A program made the translations under genes and the position numbers. From positions 1 to 60,609 of the forward strand of contig JACZJV010000122.1 of NCBI GenBank assembly GCA_014860355.1: 60,609 nucleotides of DNA. The letters are read 5' to 3'. This document shows positions 44,167-54,191 of the stretch, one piece after another. Source of the DNA: Burkholderiales bacterium (lineage in GTDB: Bacteria > Pseudomonadota > Gammaproteobacteria > Burkholderiales > SG8-39). The notes below the pieces were generated by a model. It was not told the origin of the DNA. It ran no database searches and saw only the letters and a list, made by a program, of their open reading frames with translations. The first letter of the stretch is position 1. Every line of letters begins with the position of its first letter.

Positions 44167-45711
44167 TTACAGATCACAGCCCGAATAAGACAGGTTGAAC
44201 GATTTGTTGATCAATGGAAAATCGGGGACGATGTTGTTGAACACAGCGAACGCGAGCGCCGGCCAATTCTGCCATGACGGGTCGTGCGCATGGCAGCTGC
44301 GTATGCGGCCGTCCTCGCCCGATTCCAGCGCGACCACGGACTCGCCGCGCCAGCCCTCGACCCAGCCCAGCCCCATCCTGCCGGAGGGGATGTCGGGCAA
44401 CGGGACCGCGATTTCGCCTGCGCCGATGTGCTCGATCACGCTGCGCACCAGGCGCAGCGATTCGAAGATTTCGTCGAAGCGCATGATGACGCGCGCGGCG
44501 ACATCGCCGTTCTTGTGGGTCTTCATGCGTGCATCGAGCACATCGTAGGGTGCCGGCCGGGCCTGGGCGCGCAGGTCCCAGGCCTGGGCGCTGGCGCGTC
44601 CGGCGAGGCCGATCACGCCCAGTTTGCTCGCGGTATTGGCGGTGAGACGGCCGCAGGTGAGAAAGCGGTCCTGCAGGCCCGGGTGGTCGTCGTAGATGTC
44701 CTTGAGCAGGTGCACTTCGCGCTCGAGCGCGTCGCATTCGGCGCCGATCGCTTCGAGCCCCTCGCGCCCGGGCTCGCAGGCGACGCCGCCGGGGACGATG
44801 CAATCCATCATGTAGCGGTGGCCGAAAAGTCCCGCGTTCATGCGCAGCACGTCCTCCTTCAAACGCATGAACTGGGCGAGACCGAAGGCGAGGCCGCCGT
44901 CGTTGCCCAGATAACCGAGGTCCCCCAGGTGATTGGCGATGCGCTCGCGCTCGAGCATGAGCGCGCGCAGCCAAAGTGCGCGCGCCGGCGGCGCCGCCGC
45001 GGCGATGCTCTCCAGCGCCATGCAGTAGGCCCAGGCATAGGCGACGGTGCTGTCGCCGCTCACGCGACCCGCGAGCCGCACGCCCTCGGCCAGCGCCATG
45101 CCCTGGAAGCGCTTGTCCACACCCTTGTGCGTGTATCCCAGATGCTCCTCCAGGCGCAATACCTTCTCGCCGACGATGGAGAAGCGGAAGTGGCCCGGTT
45201 CTATGGTTCCGGCATGCACCGGGCCCACGGGAATCTCGTGCACGCCGTCGCCGACCACCGTCGTGAAGGCGTAATCGTCGCCGCCCTGCTCAAATACCGC
45301 CGCCGCGTCTGCATCGTGGCGCAAGGGCAGGTCCGTGGCCTGCCAGGCGGCATGCCGCAGCCAGGGCCGCCGGTCCGCAGCCTGCGCATCGATGCCGAGC
45401 AGATCGCGCGCAGCGCGCTGCAGGCGATGCGCGGGATAGAAAATCGGCGACAGATCCGGATAGTGCGGCTGGTCCGCGGGCAGCGCGCTGCGCAGCCACA
45501 GCATGCCTTCGGGTTTCGCCAGCGCGAGGTGCAGCACGTAGCCCTGGCCGTGGTCCTGTTCGTCCGTGCCCCACAGCGCGGCGAGGCGCCCGCCCTGGAC
45601 TTTTACCGCATGGCAGATGTCCGGCAGTTCCGCAGCCGTAGTCTGTCCCTGCCACGCCGGCACCGCGCCGGGTAGTTCACTCAAATGCAGTCGCAGACTG
45701 TCAAACGCCAT
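44167..45711 (-). CDS. Ehr complex large subunit, HyfG/HycE-like without [NiFe] ligands
   Basis: A 514-aa protein fusing a NuoC-like N-terminal part (about 1-150) to a NuoD-like part (about 155-514; VHEIPVGPVHAGTIEPGHFRF begins near 157). In group 4 hydrogenases the first metal motif is RVCGIC; here it is RVSGDS (residues 216-221), both Cys replaced by Ser. The C-terminal DPCxxC motif is replaced by NLSYSGC. The [NiFe] site therefore cannot form in the known way, matching complexes described as Ehr (energy-converting-hydrogenase related). GGAGGA lies upstream of ATG 45711. Electron partner unknown. Confidence 0.88.
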   Translation of the reverse strand: MAFDSLRLHLSELPGAVPAWQGQTTAAELPDICHAVKVQGGRLAALWGTDEQDHGQGYVLHLALAKPEGMLWLRSALPADQPHYPDLSPIFYPAHRLQRAARDLLGIDAQAADRRPWLRHAAWQATDLPLRHDADAAAVFEQGGDDYAFTTVVGDGVHEIPVGPVHAGTIEPGHFRFSIVGEKVLRLEEHLGYTHKGVDKRFQGMALAEGVRLAGRVSGDSTVAYAWAYCMALESIAAAAPPARALWLRALMLERERIANHLGDLGYLGNDGGLAFGLAQFMRLKEDVLRMNAGLFGHRYMMDCIVPGGVACEPGREGLEAIGAECDALEREVHLLKDIYDDHPGLQDRFLTCGRLTANTASKLGVIGLAGRASAQAWDLRAQARPAPYDVLDARMKTHKNGDVAARVIMRFDEIFESLRLVRSVIEHIGAGEIAVPLPDIPSGRMGLGWVEGWRGESVVALESGEDGRIRSCHAHDPSWQNWPALAFAVFNNIVPDFPLINKSFNLSYSGCDL

Positions 45712-45732
45712 GTGCTTGCTGTCCTCCGGATC

Positions 45733-47187
45733 TCATCCGATCAGCTTCGCCGCTACACGGTACCAGTCGACGAGGTAAGGTGGAATGTAGAAACCTAGCG
45801 CCAGTACGATCGCAAGGTGCGCGAACACCGGTACCAGCGCCGGCGGGTGCGGCAGTCGCTTGGCATTGGTCTCGCCGAACACCATCGGCTGCACCTTGCT
45901 GAACACGGCGGCAAACGCCACGCCCAGGGCGATCAGCAGGAACGGCGTGGCCCAGGGCTGCAGGCGCATGGCGGTGGTAAGAATCAGGAACTCGCTCGCG
46001 AACACGCCGAAGGGCGGCACGCCGAGAATGGCGATCGAGCCGAGCATCAGGCCCCAGCCCACCGTGGGGCTGACTTTGATCAGCCCGCGAATGTCGTCCA
46101 TGATCTGCGTTCTGGTCTTCTGCGCGGCATGGCCGACGGCGAAGAAAATCGCGCTCTTGGTGAGCGAATGCAGCGTCATGTGCAGCAGGCCGGCGAAGTT
46201 GGCGACCGGGCCGCCCATGCCGAAGGCAAAGGTGACGAGGCCCATGTGCTCGACCGAGGAATAAGCGAACATGCGCTTGACGTCCTTCTGCTTGGACAGG
46301 AAGAAGGCCGCGACCACCACCGAGAGCAGGCCGAAGCCCATCATCAGGTGGCTGGCGAAGGGCGCCTGCAGCGCACCGTCCACCAGCACCTTGCAGCGCA
46401 GCAGCGCATACAGCGCGACATTGAGCAGCAGGCCCGAAAGGATCGCCGAGACCGGCGTGGGGCCTTCGGCATGGGCGTCAGGCAGCCAGTTGTGCAGCGG
46501 CACCAGTCCGACCTTGGTGCCGTAGCCTACCAGCAGGAACACGAACGCAAGCGACATCACCGTCGGCTCCAGGCTGCCGGCCGCGGTTTCCAGGTGCGTC
46601 CACAACAGCGCGCCGCCGCCCGAGCCCAGCACTTTCTGCGAAGCCGAATAGAGCAGGATGGTGCCGAACAGCGCCTGGGCGATGCCCACGCCGCAAAGGA
46701 TGAAATACTTCCACGCCGCCTCCAGGCTCGCCGGCGTGCGGTACAGGCTCACCAGCAGTACCGTGGTGAGCGTGGCTGCCTCCAGTGCCACCCACAGGAT
46801 GCCGAGATTGTTGGTCAGCAGCACCACCAGCATGGTGAAAATGAACAGCTGGTACATGCTGTGAAACAGGCGCAGGCGGTTGTCGGAGAGCTTGCCGAGC
46901 GCGAGTTCGATGCGCATGTAGGGCCGCGAGAACAGCGAGGTCGTCATGGAAACGAAGGCGGTCAGCGCGACCAGGAACACATTGAGCGAGTCGACGAAAA
47001 ACTGCTCGTCCGCGGTGATCAGCGGCCCTGCGGAAATGATTTGCGCGGTCAGCGCCGCCGCGGAGATGAAGGTCCCGACGCTCATCGCGATGTTCAGGTC
47101 CGCAGCCCAGGTCTTGTGGCCCCACAGTGCGAGCAGGATGCCGCCCAGCAGCGGCGTGCCGAGGACGAGGTAGAGTTGCCAGTTCAT
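45733..47187 (-). CDS. Ehr complex antiporter-like subunit HyfF (NuoN/MrpD family)
   Basis: A 484-aa polytopic protein of the NuoL/M/N, MrpA/D antiporter family, with about 14 helices. Conserved features include the helix ending NNLGILWVALEAATLTTVLLV, which carries the Glu of the family, FVFLLVGYGTKVGLVPLHNWLPDAHAEGPTPVSA with the pumping Lys, and HMTLHSLTKSAIFF with Lys and His in membrane segments. These residues support proton or sodium translocation. It lies between hyfE (25-bp gap) and hyfG (21-bp gap), and is highly similar to the paralogue at 59030-60502. Confidence 0.92.
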   Translation of the reverse strand: MNWQLYLVLGTPLLGGILLALWGHKTWAADLNIAMSVGTFISAAALTAQIISAGPLITADEQFFVDSLNVFLVALTAFVSMTTSLFSRPYMRIELALGKLSDNRLRLFHSMYQLFIFTMLVVLLTNNLGILWVALEAATLTTVLLVSLYRTPASLEAAWKYFILCGVGIAQALFGTILLYSASQKVLGSGGGALLWTHLETAAGSLEPTVMSLAFVFLLVGYGTKVGLVPLHNWLPDAHAEGPTPVSAILSGLLLNVALYALLRCKVLVDGALQAPFASHLMMGFGLLSVVVAAFFLSKQKDVKRMFAYSSVEHMGLVTFAFGMGGPVANFAGLLHMTLHSLTKSAIFFAVGHAAQKTRTQIMDDIRGLIKVSPTVGWGLMLGSIAILGVPPFGVFASEFLILTTAMRLQPWATPFLLIALGVAFAAVFSKVQPMVFGETNAKRLPHPPALVPVFAHLAIVLALGFYIPPYLVDWYRVAAKLIG

Positions 47188-47212
47188 GCTGACCGGGCCG
47201 GCGAGAGTTTGC

Positions 47213-47875
47213 TCATTCGTCTTTCATCTTTTCGAGGTGCCGGATATCGAGGCTTTCGAAGCGCTCGCGGATCTGGAAAAAGAACACGCCGAGAATGACC
47301 ATGCCCACCATCACGTCGAGCGCGATGCCGAATTCCACCACCATGGGCATGCCGTAGGTGGCGCTGGTGGCGGCGAACACCAGGCCGTTTTCCATGGCGA
47401 GAAAGCCGATTACCTGCGGCACCGCCTTGGAGCGGGTGATCATGGTGAGGAAGGCGAGCAGCACGCAGGCGAGCGCGATGCCCAGCGTGCTCTTGGCGAT
47501 GGTGCCGGCAAGCTGCGAGATCGGCAGCGCCACGTTGAACGCCAGGATCACCAGCGCGATGCCGACCAGCATGGTGGTGGGGATGTTGATCAGCGTCTCC
47601 ACGTCCCATTTGACGTTGAGCTTGCGGATCAGGCGGTGCAGCACCCCGGGGAGGACCAGCACCTTCAGGACGAAGGTCAGCGCGGCGGAATAGTAGAGGT
47701 GATGCTGGCCGGTGCTCCAGGCGACCACCAGTATCGCCAGCGTCAGCGTCAATCCCTGCAGCGCGAACAGATTGATGAGCGACAGGATGCGCCGCTGCGT
47801 CAGCATCGAGAAGGAAAGCAGCAGCAGCAGCGCGGCGAGCAGGTTGATGATCTGCGAAGTGAGGGGCAGGTGCAT
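47213..47875 (-). CDS. Ehr complex membrane subunit HyfE
   Basis: A 220-aa membrane protein with about six helices, related to HyfE and distantly to NuoK. The segment KAVPQVIGFLAMENGLVFAA carries the conserved Glu in a membrane helix expected for NuoK-like proteins. It starts at ATG 47875, one base after the hyfC stop, so translation is coupled. The C-terminus is cytoplasmic and charged (RHLEKMKDE). Paralogue at 58305-59033. Confidence 0.88.
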   Translation of the reverse strand: MHLPLTSQIINLLAALLLLLSFSMLTQRRILSLINLFALQGLTLTLAILVVAWSTGQHHLYYSAALTFVLKVLVLPGVLHRLIRKLNVKWDVETLINIPTTMLVGIALVILAFNVALPISQLAGTIAKSTLGIALACVLLAFLTMITRSKAVPQVIGFLAMENGLVFAATSATYGMPMVVEFGIALDVMVGMVILGVFFFQIRERFESLDIRHLEKMKDE

Positions 47876-47876
47876 C

Positions 47877-48827
47877 TCAGCTCCCGAGCAGGAGGTGGAT
47901 CAGCATCGCCAGCACCGCCAGCAGGAAGGCGGTGCCGAGATACTCGGGGGCGCGGAAAATGCGCATCTTGGCGCTGATCATTTCGATCAGTGCCATGACA
48001 AACCCGCCGATGGCGAGTTTGGCCGCGAGCGCGGGCAGCGCCAGCAACAGGCCCGCGGCGTCGCCGCCCTCGGCGATGCCGAAGGGGAAGAACAGCGCGA
48101 TGCCGATGCAGGAATAGACGAACAGCTTGAGCGCCGCGGACCACTCGATCAGCGCCAGGTGGCGACCGGAATACTCCAGCACCATCGCCTCATGGATCAT
48201 GGTGAGTTCGAGGTGCGTGGACGGATTGTCCACCGGAATGCGCGCATTCTCGGCGAGCGACACCATGGTGAAGGCGATGCCGGCGAAGGCGAGACTGGGG
48301 TAGATGACGAACTCCACGTGCGCCAGGTGTTCGACGATGGTGGTGAGCGAGGTGGAGTGGGAAATCAGCGAGGCGTTGAACAGCACCATCAGCAGCGCCG
48401 GCTCGGCGAGGAAACCCACCATCATTTCGCGGCGCGCGCCGAGCGAACCGAAGGCGGTGCCGATGTCCATGGCGGCAAGCGAAATGAACACCCGTGCCAG
48501 GGCGAATATTCCCACCAGCGCAATGGCATCGGCAGCGGGCGAGAACGGCAGATCGGTGCCGAGAATCGGCACGATCGCCGCGGCGAGGCACATGCAGGCG
48601 AACAGCGCATAGGGCATGGCACGGAACAGTGGCGACGCGTTATGCGCGAGCACCGCTTCCTTGGCGAACAGCTTCCTCAGCGTGCGGTAAGGCTGCAGGA
48701 TGCCCGGGCCGCTCTTGTTCTGCATCCAGGCGCGGCACTGGTTGACCCATCCGAGCAGTACCGGCGCGAGCAGAATCGCGAGCAAGATCTCGGTGAGCTG
48801 GGCGATGAGTCCGGGCCAGGAGATCAT
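47877..48827 (-). CDS. Ehr complex membrane subunit HyfC (NuoH-like)
   Basis: A 316-aa NuoH/HycD/HyfC-type membrane subunit that forms the quinone-module heel of complex-I-like machines. Characteristic segments: SGPGILQPYRTLRKLFAKEAV and ENARIPVDNPSTHLELTMIHEAM, containing the conserved acidic residues. I start at ATG 48827, inside the 4-base overlap with the hyfB stop; a much longer open frame in the same phase runs antisense-like through hyfB out of its coding frame and is rejected. Followed one base later by hyfE. Confidence 0.92.
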   Translation of the reverse strand: MISWPGLIAQLTEILLAILLAPVLLGWVNQCRAWMQNKSGPGILQPYRTLRKLFAKEAVLAHNASPLFRAMPYALFACMCLAAAIVPILGTDLPFSPAADAIALVGIFALARVFISLAAMDIGTAFGSLGARREMMVGFLAEPALLMVLFNASLISHSTSLTTIVEHLAHVEFVIYPSLAFAGIAFTMVSLAENARIPVDNPSTHLELTMIHEAMVLEYSGRHLALIEWSAALKLFVYSCIGIALFFPFGIAEGGDAAGLLLALPALAAKLAIGGFVMALIEMISAKMRIFRAPEYLGTAFLLAVLAMLIHLLLGS

Positions 48828-50815
48828 CTGACGAACAGCAGCAGTACGAGCAGCGTGACAAAACTGTAGGTCAAGTACACCGAAATGCGGCCGCGCTGCA
48901 GCAGGGTCACCACGCGGGAGATCGTTTGCGTGAATTTGACTATGGGCAGGTAGAGCCAGTACCAGAGATGGTCCTCGACGCTGACCCGGTAGCGCGGCTT
49001 TGCGTCCAGGGGCGTCGGTAGTTCGCGCTGCATGCGGAAGAAGGGTTCGAACACCTGGCGGATGGGCTGGCCGAAGCCTTCGGCGGTATCCTGCATGCGC
49101 GCAGTCTGTGCCTCGAAGCCGCAGTCCCAGGGTGGCGCGCGGTGCATCTGGCCGTGGTAGAAGCGGCGCACGGCGAGCCAGGTCAGGGCCCATACCCCAA
49201 GGATCACGAGCAGGAACAGCAACGGCGCGTAACTCGCGCGGTCCGGGCTGATCGGAGTGAGGAACATCCAGCCGGTCGCGCTCGCGCCCAGGGTCTTGCC
49301 CAGCAACTGGCCGCTGACCGAATCGATGACGCCGATGACCCACACCGGCGCCAGACCCAGGCCGAGGCATCCGCCGGCGAGCCAGACGAGGCCGATGCGC
49401 TCCCAGATGCCCGCATCGCGTGCCGTCGCCAGGCTCGGCTCGCGCGGCTGACCCAGGAACACGACGCCGTAGAATTTGACCATTACGTAGCCTGCCAGCG
49501 CCGCTGCGAGGGCAACCGCGGCGGCGGCGACCGGGATCAGCATGTTCAGATAGGGTTGCGGCAGGTTGGGCGTGAACAGGAACGCCTGCAGCAGCAGCCA
49601 TTCGGAGACGAAGCCGTTCAGCGGCGGCAGTCCTGCGATGGCGAGCGTGCCTATGAGCGCCAGCCAGGCGACCCAGGGCATGCGGTGGATCAGTCCACCG
49701 AGCTTGCCCAGCGCGCGCTCGTGCGTGGCATGCAGTACCGAGCCCGTGGCAAGAAACAGCAGGCTCTTGAAGTAGGCGTGATTGATGCAATGGTAGAGCG
49801 TGGCGGTGAGCGCGAGCGCGGCGAGCGCGCGCATGCCGTAGGCCTGAAAGGTGACCGTGAGGCCGACGCCGATCAGAATGAAACCGATGTTCTCGATCGA
49901 AGAGTAGGCGAGCAGGCGTTTCATGTCGGTTTGCACGGCTGAGAACACCACGCCATAGAGCGCCGTCGCCAGGCCGAGCACGAGGATCACCACGCCCCAC
50001 CACCATACCTGTGTGTGCAGCAGGTCGAACAGCACCCGCAACAGGCCGTAGATCGCGGTCTTCAGCATCACCGCGGACATCAGCGCCGACACCGGCGAGG
50101 GCGCGGCCGGGTGGGCTTCCGGCAGCCATACGTGCAGCGGCAGCATGCCGGCCTTGGCGCCGAAGCCGAAGAGGGCCAGCGCGAACGCGATCGTGGCCCA
50201 GAGCGGCGCGAGCTGCACCGCGCGCATGGTGTCGAAGGTGTAGTCGCCGGTGCCGTGCAGCAAGCCGAAACAGAGCAGTATGCCGATCGCGCCGATGTGG
50301 GCGATCAATATGTAGAGAAAGCCGGCGCGCCGGATCTCGGCCTTGGCGTGGTCGCTGGTGACGAGAAAATAGGACGACAGCGCCATGGTCTCCCAGAACA
50401 CCATGAAGGCGTAGGCGTCGTCGGCCAGCAGCACCAGTGCCATGCTCGCGATGAACACGTGGTAATACAGGCATTGCAGGCCGGGCGCCGTGCCTTCACC
50501 CTGGCGGAAGTAACCGGCAGCGAAAACCGAGATGCCCGCGGTCACGGTACCCAGCAGCAGCAGGAAGAATGCGGAGAGCGCATCGAGCCGCAGGTGGAAA
50601 GGCAGCTCGGGCAGGCCCAGCGGGAGCACCACGGATTGGGTGACGCCGCCGAGTGCGCTGAGCGCCGCCGCTGCCAGCGCCAGCGCGCCCAGTGCGCCCG
50701 CGGGAAACAGCACCCGGCTCACCAGGTACAGATTGCGCGGATAGAACACGCCGGCCAGCCCGAGCGCGAGCCACGCGAGGATCACGCCCAGGATCAGCTG
50801 CAAGGCTCCGGGCAT
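48824..50815 (-). CDS. Ehr complex antiporter-like subunit HyfB (NuoL family)
   Basis: A 663-aa antiporter-like membrane protein with about 15-16 helices. Family features: FMVFWETMALSSYFLV with the membrane Glu, GFGAKAGMLPLHVWLPEAHPAAPSPVSALMSAVM with the pumping Lys, and LYHCINHAYFKSLLFLATGSV. The C-terminal part (HRAPPWDCGFE, QPIRQVFEPFF) is typical of HyfB. ATG 50815 overlaps the metG stop by one base, so this module seems to be transcribed from the metG promoter unless an internal promoter exists. Paralogue at 55315-57360. Confidence 0.92.
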   Translation of the reverse strand: MPGALQLILGVILAWLALGLAGVFYPRNLYLVSRVLFPAGALGALALAAAALSALGGVTQSVVLPLGLPELPFHLRLDALSAFFLLLLGTVTAGISVFAAGYFRQGEGTAPGLQCLYYHVFIASMALVLLADDAYAFMVFWETMALSSYFLVTSDHAKAEIRRAGFLYILIAHIGAIGILLCFGLLHGTGDYTFDTMRAVQLAPLWATIAFALALFGFGAKAGMLPLHVWLPEAHPAAPSPVSALMSAVMLKTAIYGLLRVLFDLLHTQVWWWGVVILVLGLATALYGVVFSAVQTDMKRLLAYSSIENIGFILIGVGLTVTFQAYGMRALAALALTATLYHCINHAYFKSLLFLATGSVLHATHERALGKLGGLIHRMPWVAWLALIGTLAIAGLPPLNGFVSEWLLLQAFLFTPNLPQPYLNMLIPVAAAAVALAAALAGYVMVKFYGVVFLGQPREPSLATARDAGIWERIGLVWLAGGCLGLGLAPVWVIGVIDSVSGQLLGKTLGASATGWMFLTPISPDRASYAPLLFLLVILGVWALTWLAVRRFYHGQMHRAPPWDCGFEAQTARMQDTAEGFGQPIRQVFEPFFRMQRELPTPLDAKPRYRVSVEDHLWYWLYLPIVKFTQTISRVVTLLQRGRISVYLTYSFVTLLVLLLFVR

Positions 50816-52920
50816 TACTTGACTTTCATCCCCGGCTGCGCGCCGCTGTCGGGTGCGAGCAGATAGATGCCGGACGCTTCGCCGCTCGCCGCGAGTACCA
50901 TCCCTTGCGACAGCCCGAATTTCATTTTGCGCGGGGCGAGGTTGGCCACCATTACGGTCAGGCGGCCCGCAAGCGCCGCCGGGTCGTAAGCCGACTTGAT
51001 GCCGGCGAACACCGTGCGCTGCTCGCTGCCGATGTCGAGCGTGAGTTTCAGCAGCTTGTCCGCGCCTTCGACCAGTTCGGCCTTGACGATCCTGGCGACG
51101 CGCAGGTCGATCTTGGCGAAATCGTCGATGGAGATGGTCGCCGCAGCTGCGGCCGGGGCCGCCGGCCCCGGGGAAGTCGGATGCGGGGTTGACGACGAGG
51201 ATATGGCTGGCGATTGGCTCTGGGAGCCGCTCTTCGAGGTTACACTCACGCCCATCTTCTCCTTCGCCGGCGCCGGGATGTCGAATAGCGCGTCAAGCTG
51301 CTTGGGATCGATGCGGGTCATGAGATGCTGATACTTGTCGATCTCATGTTCTTCTGGCATGAGCGCGGCCGCATCGGACCACTTGAGTTCCGGGATTTTC
51401 AGGAACGACTCGACGCTGCGTGCCAGCTGCGGAAGCACCGGCTTCAGGTAGAGCGTCAGAAGCCGGAACATCTGCAGCGCGTCCGTGCAGGTTCGGTGCA
51501 GGTCGACGGGTCGTCCGGTCTTGGCGATCTCCCATGGCTTGTTCACGTCGACAAAGACGTTGGCCCTGTCCGCGAGCGACATGATCTCGCGCAGTGCCTT
51601 GCCGTATTCGCGATTCTCGAATAGATCTGCAATAACAGGTGCAGCGTCCTGCATCTCGCTTATGAAAACATTGCTCTCGTCCTGCCCAAGCAACTTTCCT
51701 TCGAACCGTTTCGCGATGAATCCTGCGCAGCGACTGGCAATGTTGATGTATTTGCCGATCAGGTCGCTGTTCACCCGCGCCATGAAGTCGTCCGGGTTGA
51801 AATCCACGTCCTCGACGTTCGCACTGAGCTTGGCCGCGATGTAATAGCGCAGCCACTCCGGGTTCATGCCGATCTCGAGGTAGCGCAGCGGGCTGATGCC
51901 GGTGCCGCGCGACTTGGACATCTTTTCGCCCGACACCGTGATGAAGCCGTGGACGTAGACCTGGTCCGGGATCTTGTATCCGGCGAACTTGAGCATCGCC
52001 GGCCAGAACAGGGTGTGGAAATAGATGATGTCCTTGCCGATGAAATGGATCTGCTCGGTCTGCGGGTCGGCGAGAAAACCGTCGAAGTCTATGCCTTTCT
52101 TGCCGCAATAATTCTTGAAGCTGGCGAGATAACCGACGGGGGCGTCCAGCCAGACGTAGAAATACTTTCCCGGCGCATCGGGGATCGGTATGCCGAAGTA
52201 GGGCGCATCGCGCGAGATGTCCCAGTCGCCCAGAGCCTTGTCGTCCTTGCCTTCGAGCCATTCCTTCGCCTTGTTCGCCACTTGCGATTGCAGGCGGTCG
52301 TTGCCGACCCACTCGCGCAGAAAGGCCAAGCACTTGGGGTCGGACAGCCGGAAGAAGTAGTGCTCCGAAGTCTTGAGCTCGGGCGCCGCGCCGGAGAGTG
52401 TCGAGTAGGGATTTACCAGATCGGTCGGCGCATATACAGAACTGCAGTTCTCGCAGGCGTCGCCGTACTGGTCTTTGGCTCCGCACTTGGGGCACTCGCC
52501 CTTGATGTAGCGGTCGGCCAGGAACATGCCTTTCACCGGGTCGTAGAACTGTTCGACCGGTTTGGTGTAGGTGAGGCCCGCCGCGCGCAGCTTGCGGTAG
52601 ATGTCCTGCGACAGCTCGGTGTTCTCGGGCGAATCGGTCGAATGCCAGTTGTCGAAGCCGATGTGAAAGCCGTCGAGATACTGCTTGCGCTCGGCGCCGA
52701 TGCGCGCCACCAGCTGCTGTGGCGTAACGCCTTCGGCTTCGGCCTTGAGCATGATGGGCGCGCCGTGCGCATCATCCGCACACACGAAATGCACGGTATT
52801 GCCCTGCATGCGCTGGAACCGCACCCAGATATCGGCCTGGATGTACTCCATGATATGGCCGATGTGGAACGAGCCGTTGGCGTACGGCAGGGCGGTGGTG
52901 ACGAAGAGTTTGCGCTTCAT
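50815..52920 (-). CDS. metG: Methionyl-tRNA synthetase
   Basis: A 701-aa class I aminoacyl-tRNA synthetase. The HIGH motif reads FHIGHI near residue 18, the zinc-binding insert [17 protein letters not shown] is intact, and the KMSKS loop is [11 protein letters not shown] Ser/Pro-rich linker (about 560-590) leads to a C-terminal EMAP/tRNA-binding domain (about 600-701, [24 protein letters not shown]). Unusually, its stop codon overlaps the start of the Ehr hyfB gene. It is divergent from the mrp/apbC gene with about 170 bp between them. Confidence 0.97.
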   Translation of the reverse strand: MKRKLFVTTALPYANGSFHIGHIMEYIQADIWVRFQRMQGNTVHFVCADDAHGAPIMLKAEAEGVTPQQLVARIGAERKQYLDGFHIGFDNWHSTDSPENTELSQDIYRKLRAAGLTYTKPVEQFYDPVKGMFLADRYIKGECPKCGAKDQYGDACENCSSVYAPTDLVNPYSTLSGAAPELKTSEHYFFRLSDPKCLAFLREWVGNDRLQSQVANKAKEWLEGKDDKALGDWDISRDAPYFGIPIPDAPGKYFYVWLDAPVGYLASFKNYCGKKGIDFDGFLADPQTEQIHFIGKDIIYFHTLFWPAMLKFAGYKIPDQVYVHGFITVSGEKMSKSRGTGISPLRYLEIGMNPEWLRYYIAAKLSANVEDVDFNPDDFMARVNSDLIGKYINIASRCAGFIAKRFEGKLLGQDESNVFISEMQDAAPVIADLFENREYGKALREIMSLADRANVFVDVNKPWEIAKTGRPVDLHRTCTDALQMFRLLTLYLKPVLPQLARSVESFLKIPELKWSDAAALMPEEHEIDKYQHLMTRIDPKQLDALFDIPAPAKEKMGVSVTSKSGSQSQSPAISSSSTPHPTSPGPAAPAAAAATISIDDFAKIDLRVARIVKAELVEGADKLLKLTLDIGSEQRTVFAGIKSAYDPAALAGRLTVMVANLAPRKMKFGLSQGMVLAASGEASGIYLLAPDSGAQPGMKVK

Positions 52921-53089
52921 TGTTGTTTCGACGACAAAAAAACGATTACACCCGCCGTCGCAGGGCGGCGGCGGGTGCGGGCGTCAAGCCGTGAATTGTA
53001 TCTCGCAGCCCCTCGAATATCCATTAAAATGAGCACCTTTTCCCCGGGGCGCACGAGTGGCCCGGTCGCGGCATCAAGGAGCATGAACA

Positions 53090-54178
53090 ATGTCAGTTAC
53101 GGAATTGCAGATTCAAACCGCCCTCAAGGAAATCACCGACCCCAATACTGAGAAGGATTTCATCGTTACCCGGTCCGCGCGCAACATCAAGGTGAGCGGC
53201 GGCGACGTGTCGCTCGACATCGAACTAGGCTACCCGGCCAGGACCCAGTTCGAGCTGATCCGCAAGCTGGTGCACACCAAACTGTCGGCCCTTTCCGGAG
53301 TGGGGAAGGTCACAGTCAGCGTGGCGAGCAAGATCGTTTCGCACAGCGTGCAGCGCGGGGTCAAGCTGATACCCGAAGTGAAGAACATCATCGCCGTGGC
53401 CTCGGGCAAGGGCGGCGTGGGCAAGTCCACCACCGCGGTGAACCTGGCGCTCGCGCTGGCCGCCGAGGGAGCCAGCGTGGGCATACTCGACGCCGATATC
53501 TATGGCCCCTCGCAGCCGATGATGCTCGGGATTACCGGCCGGCCCGAGTCGAAAGACGGCAAGTCCCTGGAGCCCATGATGGGGCACGGCCTGCAGGCGA
53601 TTTCCATCGGTTTTCTGATCGACGTCGACACGCCCATGGTGTGGCGCGGTCCGATGGTGACCCAGGCGCTGGAGCAGTTGCTTAAGGACACCCATTGGCA
53701 GGGCGTCGACTACCTGGTGGTGGACTTGCCGCCAGGTACGGGCGACATTCAACTGACGCTGGCGCAGAAAGTGCCGGTCACGGGCGCGGTGATCGTCACC
53801 ACGCCACAGGACATTGCCCTGATCGATGCGCGCAAGGGCCTGAAGATGTTCGAGAAGGTCGGCATCCCCATCATCGGAATCGTGGAGAACATGAGCACTC
53901 ACATATGCTCCAACTGCGGTCACGAGGAGCATATATTCGGCGCCGGCGGGGCGGAAAAGATGTGCCAGGACTTCAATGCCGAATTCCTCGGCGCCCTGCC
54001 CCTGGACATCCACATCCGCGAGCAGACGGATTCAGGCAAGCCGACCGTGGTGGCCGATCCGGACGGGCGCATCGCCGAGATCTACAGGAGGATCGCGCGC
54101 CGCGTCGCGGTCAAGATATCGGAACAGGCGAAGGACATGAGCTCGAAGTTCCCGAATATCGTCATCCAGAATACATAG
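53090..54178 (+). CDS. apbC: Mrp/ApbC-family iron-sulfur cluster carrier ATPase
   Basis: A 362-aa P-loop ATPase that carries and delivers [4Fe-4S] clusters. An N-terminal MIP18/DUF59 domain (about 1-85) is followed by Walker [16 protein letters not shown], Walker B-like [10 protein letters not shown] and the cluster-binding CxxC in [10 protein letters not shown]. Its product could serve the many Fe-S proteins in this window, but the gene is usually next to metG in proteobacteria, so the neighbourhood is ordinary. Followed 13 bp later by dcd. Confidence 0.95.
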   Translation: MSVTELQIQTALKEITDPNTEKDFIVTRSARNIKVSGGDVSLDIELGYPARTQFELIRKLVHTKLSALSGVGKVTVSVASKIVSHSVQRGVKLIPEVKNIIAVASGKGGVGKSTTAVNLALALAAEGASVGILDADIYGPSQPMMLGITGRPESKDGKSLEPMMGHGLQAISIGFLIDVDTPMVWRGPMVTQALEQLLKDTHWQGVDYLVVDLPPGTGDIQLTLAQKVPVTGAVIVTTPQDIALIDARKGLKMFEKVGIPIIGIVENMSTHICSNCGHEEHIFGAGGAEKMCQDFNAEFLGALPLDIHIREQTDSGKPTVVADPDGRIAEIYRRIARRVAVKISEQAKDMSSKFPNIVIQNT

Positions 54179-54191
54179 CTTCATCGTCTCT

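Noticed and set aside
43887-44177. Open frames through the hairpin array
   Set aside because: Their sequences are translations of inverted repeats and basic low-complexity stretches, with no ribosome site; the stem-loops explain the region better.
47877-50474. An 865-residue open frame spanning hyfC and most of hyfB
   Set aside because: Only the last 316 codons match HyfC; the upstream part is an out-of-frame reading of hyfB, and ATG 48827 with the 4-base overlap is the sensible start.
43350-50815. Annotation of the minus-strand module as an active [NiFe] hydrogenase 4
   Set aside because: The large subunit lacks the RxCGxC and DPCxxC cysteines and no hydrogenase maturation genes are in the window.
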